Shown: positions 1-7,085 of the stretch, one piece after another | Layout of the letters: every line of letters starts with the position of its first letter | How positions within the stretch are numbered: position 1 is the stretch's first letter | Origin: DASVTU01 sp036387415 | Lineage (GTDB): Bacteria; Acidobacteriota; Blastocatellia; Pyrinomonadales; Pyrinomonadaceae | Assembly (NCBI GenBank): GCA_036387415.1 | Contig: DASVTU010000007.1 | Coordinates: forward strand, 1-17,999 | DNA length: 17,999 bases | Direction: 5' to 3' | Made by a program: the position numbers and the translations under genes | Notes under the pieces: generated by a model | Told to the model about the DNA's origin: nothing | Seen by the model: the letters and a program-made list of their open reading frames with translations, nothing else | The model's database searches: none

Positions 1-349
1 CGCCCGCGAGAAGTTGAAAGAGCGGACTCTGATCCGCCGCCGCGCGAGTTGCGACGCGCTCCATCTCCGTCATAAAGCGCGCGCGAATTTCTCCGACGCG
101 TGCGCGCACCTGCTCGGTCGTGATGCCTTCGTCGCGCAGCGCTTCGCAGATGATCTGCAAGTCGGTCATGCCGGAGACGCGCATCTCGTGGATGCTCCCC
201 GCCGTGCCGAAGATGCTCTCCAGGACGGGCACGGTGTAATCCTTGAACGCGCCCGGGCGCGTCGAACGCAGGAGCGTCCCGTCGATGTCCCACAGCAGCA
301 CGCGCAAATCTTCCGGCGCGACCGCCGCCGCCTCTCCCGCTTCTCTCAT
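1..349 (-). CDS. HAD-family hydrolase, 3' end cut by the window edge
   Basis: Reading the minus strand from ATG at 349 gives 116 open codons that run off the left edge. After a short Ala/Glu-rich leader comes LLWDIDGTLL (about residues 18-27). This is HAD motif I: the first Asp is the nucleophile and the second the acid/base. The helical cap that follows contains a conserved-looking GMTD and an RARFMTEMERV stretch, as in the phosphoglycolate phosphatase/beta-phosphoglucomutase-like group. Motifs II to IV lie outside the window, so the substrate cannot be called. The start is 18 bases after the stop of the biotin carrier gene on the same strand, so co-transcription with the carboxylase genes is likely. 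The HAD assignment is secure; the subfamily is not. Confidence 0.85.
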   Translation of the reverse strand, partial: MREAGEAAAVAPEDLRVLLWDIDGTLLRSTRPGAFKDYTVPVLESIFGTAGSIHEMRVSGMTDLQIICEALRDEGITTEQVRARVGEIRARFMTEMERVATRAAADQSPLFQLLAG

Positions 350-367
350 GTGATTCTGATCCAAACC

Positions 368-877
368 TTATTCGACGACGATTAACACGTCGCCCGCGTT
401 GACCGTCGCGCCCGCCTCGGCGCGCACCTCAACCACCGTCCCGGACTTCGGCGACTTCAACTCGTTCTGCATCTTCATCGCTTCGACGACAACCAAACCG
501 TCGCCCGCTTCCACGAGCGCGCCCTCCGCGACGAGCACGCGCACCACCTTGCCCGGCATCGAAGCCGCCACCTGCGCCCGCCCGCTCGCCTCCGCGCCCG
601 CTCCGCGCGCGCCGCGCAGTCGCTTCGGATCAAAGAGCGCGACGCGAAATACCTCGTCGCCGATCTGCACTTCGCTCGCCCCGCCCGCCGCGCTCGCGCG
701 GGTCGCGCGGCATTCATAGACGCGCCCGTCAACGAACAGCAGGAACGCTCCCGCCTCCGTCTCGCGCGCTTCGAGTTCATAGCGCCGCCCCTCGACCGTC
801 GCTTCGACGCGCGCCCCCTCGCGCCGCTCAAGGTCGAGCGCATAACTTTGCCCGTCAACTTCCGCTGTGAGTTTCAT
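368..877 (-). CDS. Biotin carboxyl carrier protein of an acyl-CoA carboxylase
   Basis: 169 residues. The C-terminal biotinyl/lipoyl domain (about 100-169) carries the biotinylation motif VEAMKMQNE, with Lys135 as the predicted biotin site, preceded by SMPGKVVRVLV and followed by GDVLIVVE. The N-terminal half (1-95) is a beta-rich segment (DGQSYALDLERR, GRVYECRATR) like the region just before the carrier domain in propionyl-CoA carboxylase alpha chains, rather than the Pro/Ala linker of E. coli AccB. It looks like the C-terminal half of such an alpha chain, encoded as a separate protein. It lies downstream of the biotin carboxylase gene on the same strand, across a 185-base gap holding a 24-bp inverted repeat. 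It would carry carboxybiotin between the carboxylase and a carboxyltransferase not present here. Acetyl-CoA versus propionyl-CoA specificity cannot be decided from the sequence. Confidence 0.9.
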   Translation of the reverse strand: MKLTAEVDGQSYALDLERREGARVEATVEGRRYELEARETEAGAFLLFVDGRVYECRATRASAAGGASEVQIGDEVFRVALFDPKRLRGARGAGAEASGRAQVAASMPGKVVRVLVAEGALVEAGDGLVVVEAMKMQNELKSPKSGTVVEVRAEAGATVNAGDVLIVVE

Positions 878-912
878 ACCTGATTATAAGAACGCGTTTG
901 AAAACTACTATT

Positions 913-979
913 CGCCTTTGCGCCTTTGCGTGAGTTTATTCTTGAGCAAGCAAATAACTCACGCAAAGGCGCAAAGGCG
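913..979. repeat. 24-bp perfect inverted repeat between the two carboxylase genes
   Basis: Arms at 913-936 and 956-979 are exact reverse complements, separated by 19 bases. Each arm contains two copies of an 8-base word (CGCCTTTG or its complement). The element sits in the 185-base gap between the biotin carboxylase stop and the carrier gene start. The transcript would form a stable hairpin inside the presumed operon. There is no U-run on the minus-strand side, so it is not an obvious terminator. It could attenuate or protect the message. Confidence 0.9.
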
Positions 980-1062
980 CAAAGAAAGCATGAAGTGTTG
1001 TTTGAAACGCGCTTTAAGTTTGAATTTAAGATTCCGGCTCCCGTGGTCGAGATTAGCTCCGT

Positions 1063-2622
1063 TCAAAACAGCTCGCGTGAGCGATGTTGTGCGATGCGCC
1101 CGTTGACGCGCCACTGGCTCGGCTGCTCCGTTTCGTTTGGCCGGTTGCCTTCGACGGTTGCCTGCGCGTTCTTCTGCGACCCGGCGAGGGCGGCGACGAT
1201 GATGGCGATGTCTCGTCGGGTGTCGCTCGCGGCCTCGTCTGTTGGCGCGTCGCGCGTCGCCTTGAGAGACGCGGCGCGTCGCTCGTTGAAACGCTCGATG
1301 AAGCCCGTGTCGAGTCGTCCCGCGATGAACTCGGCGTCACGGACGATCTCGCGGAAGAAGGGAAGCGTCGTCTTGATGCCGCCCACCGTGTACTCCGCGA
1401 GCGCGCGGCGCAGGCGCTCGATGGCTTCCTCGCGCGTGCGTCCCCACGCCGCGAGTTTAGAGATCATCGGATCGTAGTAGATGGAGACTTCCGCGCCCGC
1501 GTAGACGCCGCCGTCGTCGCGCACGTTTGGTCCGGCGGGGACGCGCAGCGTCGTGATGCGACCGGGCGAGGGCAGGAAATTGTTGTCGGGGTCTTCCGCG
1601 TAGACGCGGCACTCGATGGCGTGGCCGCGCCACTCGACCTGCGCCTGCGTGAAGGAGAGCGGCTGGCCCGCCGCGACGTTGATCTGCTCGCGCACGAGAT
1701 CGATACCAGTGACGAGTTCCGTCACCGGATGCTCCACTTGCAGGCGCGTGTTCATCTCCAGAAAGTAGAACTCACGCGTCACGTCGGAGACGAGAAACTC
1801 GACCGTGCCCGCCCCGACGTAATTCGCCGCGCGCGCGATCTCGACGGCAGACGCGCCCATCCGCTCGCGCAGTCCCGCGTCGTTAATCGGCGAGGGACAT
1901 TCTTCGATCACCTTCTGATGGCGGCGTTGAATGGAACATTCGCGCTCGCCGAGGTGGACGGCGTGGCCGTGCGTGTCCGCGAAAATTTGAATCTCGATGT
2001 GACGCGGGCGTTCGATGGCCTTTTCGAGATAGACCGCCGCGTCGCCGAAGGCCGCGAGGGCTTCGGACTGCGCCGCCTCTAATGCCTCGCCGATCTCGTC
2101 CGCGCCCGCGACGAGTCGCATCCCTTTGCCGCCGCCGCCCGCCGCCGCCTTGAGCATCACCGGATAACCGAACTCGCGCGCCGTCTCGCGCGCTTCTTGT
2201 TGAGATTGAAGCGGCTCGGTCGTCCCCGGCACGACGGGCGCACCGGCATCGCGTGCGGCGCGGCGCGCGTTGGTCTTTGAACCCATCAACTCCATCGCGT
2301 CGGCTGGCGGCCCGATAAAGGTTAGTCCCGCTGCTGTCACAGCCCGCGCGAAGTCGGCGTTTTCAGCCAGAAAACCGTAGCCCGGATGAATCGCCTGCGC
2401 GCCCGACGCACGCGCCGCTTCGATGATACGGTCAATCCGCAGATAACTTTCCGACGAAGGAGCCGCGCCGATGTGGTATGCCGAATCGGCGAGACGGACG
2501 TGGAGCGCCGAGGCGTCCGTCTCCGAATAAACGGCGACGGGCGACACGCCGAGTTCACGACACGCGCGAATAATGCGGACGGCAATCTCGCCGCGATTGG
2601 CAATCAGGATTCGACTGAACAT
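1063..2622 (-). CDS. accC: Biotin carboxylase subunit of an acyl-CoA carboxylase
   Basis: 519 residues. It carboxylates carrier-bound biotin using ATP and bicarbonate. The N-terminal domain begins SRILIANRGEIAVRIIRACRELG and includes HPGYGFLAEN (79-88). The ATP-grasp domain has the glycine loop AGGGGKGMR (161-169), HIEIQIFAD (208-216) and the catalytic stretch EMNTRLQVEHPVTE (289-302), where Glu289, Asn291 and Arg293 match known active-site positions. The C-terminal domain contains HAIECRVYAEDP (334-345). AccC is usually about 450 residues. The extra ~65 here are a low-complexity tail after DIAIIVAALA, which resembles the linker of propionyl-CoA carboxylase alpha chains. Together with the separate carrier protein this suggests a split alpha chain. 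The specific acyl-CoA substrate is unknown, so the symbol denotes the subunit type only. Confidence 0.95.
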   Translation of the reverse strand: MFSRILIANRGEIAVRIIRACRELGVSPVAVYSETDASALHVRLADSAYHIGAAPSSESYLRIDRIIEAARASGAQAIHPGYGFLAENADFARAVTAAGLTFIGPPADAMELMGSKTNARRAARDAGAPVVPGTTEPLQSQQEARETAREFGYPVMLKAAAGGGGKGMRLVAGADEIGEALEAAQSEALAAFGDAAVYLEKAIERPRHIEIQIFADTHGHAVHLGERECSIQRRHQKVIEECPSPINDAGLRERMGASAVEIARAANYVGAGTVEFLVSDVTREFYFLEMNTRLQVEHPVTELVTGIDLVREQINVAAGQPLSFTQAQVEWRGHAIECRVYAEDPDNNFLPSPGRITTLRVPAGPNVRDDGGVYAGAEVSIYYDPMISKLAAWGRTREEAIERLRRALAEYTVGGIKTTLPFFREIVRDAEFIAGRLDTGFIERFNERRAASLKATRDAPTDEAASDTRRDIAIIVAALAGSQKNAQATVEGNRPNETEQPSQWRVNGRIAQHRSRELF

Positions 2623-2629
2623 AAAGATT

Positions 2630-2710
2630 AAGAGGCTAGAGGTTAGAGGCTAGAGGTCGGTAAAGTCAAATATCAACCGCTGACCACTAACTTCTTGCCT
2701 CTGACCTCTG
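2630..2710. repeat. Heptad-repeat palindrome (AGAGGTC type)
   Basis: The left arm (about 2630-2658) is four 7-base units of the form AGAGGYT/AGAGGTC. The right arm (about 2682-2710) contains the complementary CCTCTGA and CCTCTGC units. Pairing is imperfect. The same word and architecture recur at 10573-10655 and 15849-15960. It fills most of the gap between the small DUF3592-like gene and accC. Confidence 0.75.
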
Positions 2711-2716
2711 CTGTTG

Positions 2717-3007
2717 TTAGACGACGACGGAGTTGCCCGGTTGGCGTGGGTTATAGCGGACGGTGATGCGTGCGCCGGGGATGTAGTCGGCTTGGCGTGC
2801 GCGTTGCTCGTCGTCGAGCGATTGCGATGCTTCGTAATCGACGCCGTTGATGTTGTAACTGAAAAAGATGTGTGTGATGAGACCGGACGCGTCGCTGGTG
2901 ACATCGAAGACGGTGCCCTCGGTGATGCGTCCGAGGCGAAGCAGTTGCGTGCGTCGCGCGGCCTCGTCGTCTACTTTGTTGCGGCGGAAGAGATTGAAAA
3001 TACCCAT
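2717..3007 (-). CDS. Small DUF3592-like protein of unknown function
   Basis: 96 residues: a charged N-terminus (NLFRRNKVDDEAARRTQLLRL), then a single small beta-rich domain (GRITEGTVFDVTSDASG, then THIFFSYNINGVDYEAS) ending in ITVRYNPRQPGNSVVV. The beta pattern and the terminal VRYNPxxPxxS resemble the DUF3592 family, but without the usual flanking membrane helices. It has no signal peptide and no Cys. It lies in a same-strand run between the zinc-ribbon membrane protein gene (gap 58) and accC (gap 94). It may be cytosolic or peripheral to the membrane, and no function can be assigned. The coding call rests on a full frame in operon order and a plausible fold-like pattern. The Shine-Dalgarno sequence is weak. 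Confidence 0.7.
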   Translation of the reverse strand: MGIFNLFRRNKVDDEAARRTQLLRLGRITEGTVFDVTSDASGLITHIFFSYNINGVDYEASQSLDDEQRARQADYIPGARITVRYNPRQPGNSVVV

Positions 3008-3065
3008 GTTAGGGAAAGGTCGTCGGTTTCAACTTGATGACAAGACGGTGATTCCGACTTGAACA

Positions 3066-3989
3066 CTAAGGCGTAGTCTTGAGTTTGATGGCCGACGGCG
3101 CAAGCGGCGTCTGTCTGGGTGAGGGCGAAGCTTCGACGACGATGCCGTCACGAATCCAGATGTCGTCGGGCGTGTTGAGCATCTTGTCGCGTCCGGCGAG
3201 GACGAGCGTGTAATTAGTGAAGGAGAGACCTTCGCCCGTCACGTCGTCCGTATTGTTTTTGGTTGACGTGGCGCTCACGCGCACGGCTTTGACGCGCCGA
3301 CCGCCGCGTCCTTTGCGCGTCGAAGCGGGTAGCGATGCAAGGCTCGCTTCGGGCGAGTAGGTGCCTGCTTCCATCATCTCGCGTACCAACGCGACAGAAG
3401 CATCTTGAGGCAAACGCTGCAAATCGCTCGCCGCCGTCGGCAGTGTGCCGAAGCGCGATTGATAGTCGAGCAAGACGCGGTGGTGCGCGTAGACGAGAGC
3501 CTGGTCAGCGGCCTTGAGCGCGAGTTCGCGTTGGCGCAGACGCGCGGGCACCGTCACGCCGATGAGCAACACGACGGCAAAGACAACGAAGGCCGACATC
3601 GCCACGCCCGCACACGCGAAACTTCGACCGCCGAAACGCGCGGGTTGATGCTTGATTGTCGTGCATACGCGCACGCTCGCCCACAAGGCGAGCATGGCAA
3701 TGGGTAAGGCCACGAATTTGAGACGCCACGCGGCGGTCTCGGCAGCGGCGACGACGTTCCAGAAACCGATGGACGCGGCCTTGCTCTCCAACAGCGCAGC
3801 CACTGTGCTAACGAGAAATGTCAGAAAAAGGATGGCGGCGGCGGCACAGACGAAAAGCGCGCGACCGTAGGCGGGGAGTTCGTGTTCGGGGCGTGCGAGC
3901 GGCGGCCCGACGGCACGCGCGCCACATGCGTTGCAGCCTTCACGAAGGTCGCCTTCAAAACGGGAGCCGCAGCAGGGACAGATAATCAA
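3066..3989 (-). CDS. Zinc-ribbon membrane protein with a pseudopilin-like C-terminus
   Basis: 307 residues from a TTG at 3989, chosen because a TTGAGGT Shine-Dalgarno lies about 10 bases upstream and because the zinc ribbon then starts at once. The open frame continues to 4322, but that part is Arg-rich nonsense overlapping the upstream gene. CPCC at 4-7 and CNAC at 19-22 form a C4 zinc ribbon. Hydrophobic helices lie at about 45-67, 92-110 and 126-147. After the third helix comes a soluble domain starting ALKAADQALVYAHHRVLLDYQSRFGTLP and ending LAGRDKMLNTPDDIWIRDG (265-282). The helix followed by 'DYQ..FGTLP' and the acidic 'GxD...TPDDI' loop recall calcium-binding type II secretion pseudopilins. 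This is inference. The function is unknown. Confidence 0.7.
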   Translation of the reverse strand: MIICPCCGSRFEGDLREGCNACGARAVGPPLARPEHELPAYGRALFVCAAAAILFLTFLVSTVAALLESKAASIGFWNVVAAAETAAWRLKFVALPIAMLALWASVRVCTTIKHQPARFGGRSFACAGVAMSAFVVFAVVLLIGVTVPARLRQRELALKAADQALVYAHHRVLLDYQSRFGTLPTAASDLQRLPQDASVALVREMMEAGTYSPEASLASLPASTRKGRGGRRVKAVRVSATSTKNNTDDVTGEGLSFTNYTLVLAGRDKMLNTPDDIWIRDGIVVEASPSPRQTPLAPSAIKLKTTP

Positions 3990-4047
3990 GGTTTGTGTTA
4001 CCTCAAGGGTCAAAGGGAGAACGCAGGTCAATCCCCGAAAAATCCGG

Positions 4048-4839
4048 TCAGTGGGAAGCAGATGCGCTGTCGGCAATCTTCGGCGCAGTCCGGCGTTCCG
4101 AACTAGCATTAGACGAGGTTTCCGCAGCAGGGGATGCTTGGTCGGTCGCAGTATTCGCCGTCTCCGGCAACAACGCGGCGGCGTCGGTCGTGGCTTCCTT
4201 CTTTTTTTTCGCCTCGGCGTCCAGACGTTCCACTTCGCGCCACGTGTAGTACATGCGATGCGCGAACGTCCAGTAAGAACCGATGGCGAGAAGCCACAGC
4301 ACCGCAGGCATCCGGTTGGCAAACATACTGTCGGAACCGGGATGCGTCGAGAGTCCGCCGATGATTAAAAGAACCACGCGTTCGGGACGGCGCAGGAAAC
4401 CAACATCGCACTTCTCAATCAAACTCTCCGCACGCGCGCTCGCATAGCTGACCATCACCGAACCCATCATCGCCGCTCCGGCGAGAAAAACGTTGAGCGT
4501 CGAGTGAAATTCGGTATCGCGCGCGTAGAAGACCATCAGGCCGACGAAGACCACCATGTCGGATAGACGGTCGAACGACGAATCGAGAAAGCCGCCGAAA
4601 CTTGTGACGCGACCCGAAAGGCGTGCCACCTGCCCGTCGAGCATGTCAAAGAGATTGGCAATCGTTAAGACAACGCCTGCCCAGAAGAAATGGCCGAGAC
4701 CAAAGAGCAGACCCGAACAGACATTGATTGAAACGCCGATAACGGTCAGAAGGTTCGGACTAATCCGCCCGCGCGCGAGGCTCTGCACCATCGTGCTGAT
4801 AATACGCTGCGCGCCGCGTCCAATGCTTGCCCCGAACAA
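4048..4839 (-). CDS. CDP-alcohol phosphatidyltransferase family membrane enzyme
   Basis: It carries the complete family signature D65-x2-D68-G69-x2-A72-R73-x8-G82-x3-D86-x3-D90 (FDMLDGQVAR then GGFLDSSFDRLSD), which binds divalent metal and the CDP-diacylglycerol diphosphate. Several hydrophobic helices surround it (about 32-62, 93-105, 117-131, 155-163, 178-192). Such enzymes displace CMP from CDP-diacylglycerol with an alcohol such as glycerol-3-phosphate or inositol phosphate; the acceptor cannot be read here. I start it at a TTG at 4839 (263 residues) preceded by AAGGAG. The frame is open to an ATG at 5055, but those 72 codons look non-coding and overlap a 28-base tandem duplication. The C-terminal ~55 residues are a Lys- then Ala/Thr/Ser-rich cytosolic tail. 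The zinc-ribbon membrane protein follows 58 bases downstream. Confidence 0.85.
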   Translation of the reverse strand: MFGASIGRGAQRIISTMVQSLARGRISPNLLTVIGVSINVCSGLLFGLGHFFWAGVVLTIANLFDMLDGQVARLSGRVTSFGGFLDSSFDRLSDMVVFVGLMVFYARDTEFHSTLNVFLAGAAMMGSVMVSYASARAESLIEKCDVGFLRRPERVVLLIIGGLSTHPGSDSMFANRMPAVLWLLAIGSYWTFAHRMYYTWREVERLDAEAKKKKEATTDAAALLPETANTATDQASPAAETSSNASSERRTAPKIADSASASH

Positions 4840-5032
4840 ATTCTCGCCTCTCTCCTTGAACCCCTCAAAACAGGCCGTTAAAACCTCAGCCCAACCCCTT
4901 GAAATCACAGCATCATAGGGACGCGCCGAACGCCTTGTCAAGCAAGTTGCCGAGCCGCGAAGGTGCGTGAGAGTTGTTAGACGAACGGCAGCGATGTCCG
5001 GCGGCGACGCGCGACACGTCGCCGGAATGATT

Positions 5033-5083
5033 GATGAAAGTGAAGTGATTCTCATCCGGCGATGAAAGCGAAGCGATTCTCAT
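5033..5083. repeat. Tandem 23-base direct repeat at the 3' end of greA
   Basis: 5033-5055 and 5061-5083 are the same 23 bases apart from two transitions, separated by CCGGC, so the period is 28. The right copy covers the greA stop codon. The left copy creates a spurious ATG at 5055 that extends the next frame. Confidence 0.85.
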
Positions 5084-5628
5084 TGAGCCTCGCCGGATTC
5101 GTCACCTGTGTCTGTAGTAGTGGCAGCTGGTTCGTCGCTGGCGGTCGCATTCTGGCTGGCGATTTCGTCGTGGAGCGTGGTGAGTTTGCGAATCTCGAAG
5201 TTACGTGCGCCGTCGGGCGTGCGGACGACCACTTCATCGCCTTCTTCGCGTCCCATCAGGCTGCGACCGACGGGCGAGACGGTGGAGATGAATCCCGCTT
5301 GCGGGTCGCTCTCTTCGGGCGTGACGAGGCGATAGGTGACTTCTTCGTCGCGTTCGGCGTCGTAGAGTACGAGGGTCGAACCGTAGGCCGCCTTGTCGTG
5401 CGGCACTTTCGATGTGTCGATGGAGGAAATCTCGCTGAGTCGCTGGCGCAGTTGGCCGATGCGCGCCTGTACAAATTGCTGGCGGGCGAGTGCGGCGTGA
5501 TATTCGGCGTTTTCACGCAAATCGCCGAATTCCTTCGCGCGTTTAATCTCGCGCGGCAGATGCACGCGCAGTTCGTTGTCGAGTTCTTCGAGTTCGGCTT
5601 GTAGTCGTTGCTTGACGTTGGCGGTCAC
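5080..5628 (-). CDS. greA: Transcription elongation factor GreA
   Basis: 182 residues. GreA enters the RNA polymerase secondary channel and stimulates cleavage of backtracked RNA. The N-terminal coiled coil (about 1-75) carries the tip motif FGDLRENAEYHAA at 34-46; Asp36 and Glu39 match the catalytic acidic pair of E. coli GreA (Asp41, Glu44). The C-terminal FKBP-like domain (about 80-157) includes STLVLYDAERDEEVTYRLV and FISTVSPVGRSLMGREEGDEV. The usual length is about 158, and the extra ~25 residues are a disordered Thr/Ala/Asp/Glu tail. The tail ends inside a direct repeat (5061-5083), so it may have grown by local duplication. The gene is first in the minus-strand block and diverges from the HD-GYP regulator. 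Confidence 0.95.
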   Translation of the reverse strand: MTANVKQRLQAELEELDNELRVHLPREIKRAKEFGDLRENAEYHAALARQQFVQARIGQLRQRLSEISSIDTSKVPHDKAAYGSTLVLYDAERDEEVTYRLVTPEESDPQAGFISTVSPVGRSLMGREEGDEVVVRTPDGARNFEIRKLTTLHDEIASQNATASDEPAATTTDTGDESGEAQ

Positions 5629-5943
5629 GTTGGTTCTGTTCCTCGATTCCGTTAGGTTTTAGTGCGGGTATGAAATGTAACAAAATTGCAATGGAATGAA
5701 ATCTAAAATGTAGACTATACTCTCTCCGGTCGTCTTGACAAGATAAGTTCCGACTCTTTAGGTTCGGTTTGCTCTCTGCCAGCTTAACTTGTCTCGGCGC
5801 AAAAAGCAGCACTCGTATCCCGAACTCTCCCGTCGAGTCTGCGAAATCAGACATCAAAGCCCCATCTCACGCGACTCATCTTGAAAAGGAAGGAGCGCGC
5901 AATCGTCGTCTTCAAAAAAAGGCGCAGCGCGTGGGCACACGCC
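5629..5943. other. Divergent intergenic region between greA and the HD-GYP regulator
   Basis: About 315 bases with lower GC than the surroundings, expected to hold both promoters. On the plus strand TATACT at 5716-5721 is a good -10 hexamer without a convincing -35. TTGACA at 5735-5740 is a perfect -35 but has only a poor -10 (TTAGGT at 5758-5763). On the minus strand I see only weak matches. An AAGGAAGGAG purine run at 5887-5896 looks like a ribosome binding site, but no good in-frame start follows at the right distance. No repeat or RNA gene is apparent. Confidence 0.4.
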
Positions 5944-7005
5944 ATGCTGGAAATGTCACGTGAACAAAGAAAACTGATTCTGTTCGTAGACGACGACCCT
6001 TCGCTGTTGCGTCTCGGTCGTTTGAGTTTGGAGCGTGCGGGCTATCGTTTTCAGGGTGCGCTCGGCGGTCGAGAGGGTTTACTGCAAGCGCGCCAGTCGC
6101 ATCCCGATTTAATCCTGCTCGATTACATGATGCCCGACCTTTCCGGCAAAGAGGTCTTGCTTGAGTTGCTTGATAGCGAGGATGTGGCGCTCAGAAACAC
6201 GCCCGTCATCATGCTGACGGCGCGCACCAACAACGCGGACGAGCAGAGCGAACTACTCGAACTCGGCCTCGCCGCCTATCTACACAAGCCGTTCGGCTAT
6301 CGTGAACTCTTAAACGTCATCGAAAACGTGCTCGTCTTGAGTCAGATTAAGGAGCGCAATCGTCAGTTGGAACTCGAAGCGCGACGCTCCTTCATCGCCA
6401 TGGTCAAGACGCTGGTCAGTCTCCTCTTCGCCAAAGATACTTACACGGGCGAACATTCCAAGAACACGGCGCGGCTCGCGGAAGGCGTGGCGCTCTGCTG
6501 CGGCCTCTCGGAAGAACGCGCCATGTATATCAAACTCGGTGCGCTGCTTCATGACATCGGTAAAATCGGCGTGCCGGAAAACGTCCTGTGTAAGCCGACG
6601 TGTCTGACGGAGGAGGAGACGGCGGTGATGCGTCGTCACGTCCATCACGGTGAGCAGGCGTTGGCCGGAATGCCGCACATGGAAGAGATTCGCGCGATGG
6701 TCATGCACCATCACGAATGGTGGAACGGAGAAGGCTATCCGGCGGGCTTGTCCGGCGAAGAGATTCCGCTCGGCGCACGCATCATCGCAGCGGTCGATGC
6801 CTACGACGCAATGACGAGCAACCGTCCCTACCGTGGGCGACTGCCGCAAACCGTCGCCATCGAACGCTTGCGCGCCGGAGCGGGCACGCAGTTTGACCCC
6901 ATCGTCGTCGGCAAACTTTTCGAGTATCTCGCCACGGAAGCCGCCGCACAGACGGAAGGCGAGCTCGACCTCCAATTCCTCGAAGAATTCTCGCACGTCC
7001 TCTAA
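5944..7005 (+). CDS. Response regulator with REC and HD-GYP domains (probable cyclic-di-GMP phosphodiesterase)
   Basis: 353 residues from the ATG at 5944. Another ATG at 5953, and a TTG at 5881, are also possible. The REC domain (about 10-130) has acidic Asp16-Asp18 in FVDDDP, phospho-acceptor Asp60 in LILLDYMMPD, Thr92 in MLTAR and Lys115 in LHKPFGY. A coiled linker (about 133-150) leads to the HD-GYP domain with TGEHSKNTARL (168-178), LLHDIGKIG (201-209, HD at 203-204), HHHEWWNGEGYP (255-266) and AAVDAYDAMTSNRPYR (282-297). All metal-binding positions I can check are present, so it should be catalytically competent against cyclic-di-GMP. No partner kinase is adjacent. It is monocistronic and ends at a hairpin facing pfkA. 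Confidence 0.93.
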   Translation: MLEMSREQRKLILFVDDDPSLLRLGRLSLERAGYRFQGALGGREGLLQARQSHPDLILLDYMMPDLSGKEVLLELLDSEDVALRNTPVIMLTARTNNADEQSELLELGLAAYLHKPFGYRELLNVIENVLVLSQIKERNRQLELEARRSFIAMVKTLVSLLFAKDTYTGEHSKNTARLAEGVALCCGLSEERAMYIKLGALLHDIGKIGVPENVLCKPTCLTEEETAVMRRHVHHGEQALAGMPHMEEIRAMVMHHHEWWNGEGYPAGLSGEEIPLGARIIAAVDAYDAMTSNRPYRGRLPQTVAIERLRAGAGTQFDPIVVGKLFEYLATEAAAQTEGELDLQFLEEFSHVL

Positions 7006-7017
7006 CAAGCGACCATA

Positions 7018-7075
7018 GACAACCGACGAGGGACGATAAAGGCTTGCTGGCTTTTATCGTCCCTCGTCCGTTGTC
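7018..7075. terminator. Bidirectional terminator-like heptad hairpin between the HD-GYP gene and pfkA
   Basis: Arms at 7018-7040 and 7053-7075 pair over 23 bases with one mismatch, around a 12-base loop. The element lies 12 bases after the regulator stop and 10 bases before the pfkA stop, between convergent genes. Only short T-runs follow, so termination is inferred from position and stem strength. The arms read in 7-base units (ACGAGGG, ACGATAA), like the other spacer palindromes here. Confidence 0.75.
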
Positions 7076-7085
7076 TGTCGTTTGT

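Noticed and set aside
14..385. Plus-strand frame at the left edge
   Set aside because: The opposite strand carries a clear HAD motif I (DIDGTLL), so this frame is its shadow.
2630..2710. CRISPR array suggested by the short regular repeats
   Set aside because: The units are only 7 bases, there are no unique spacers of uniform length and no cas genes; the pattern is a palindromic short tandem repeat.
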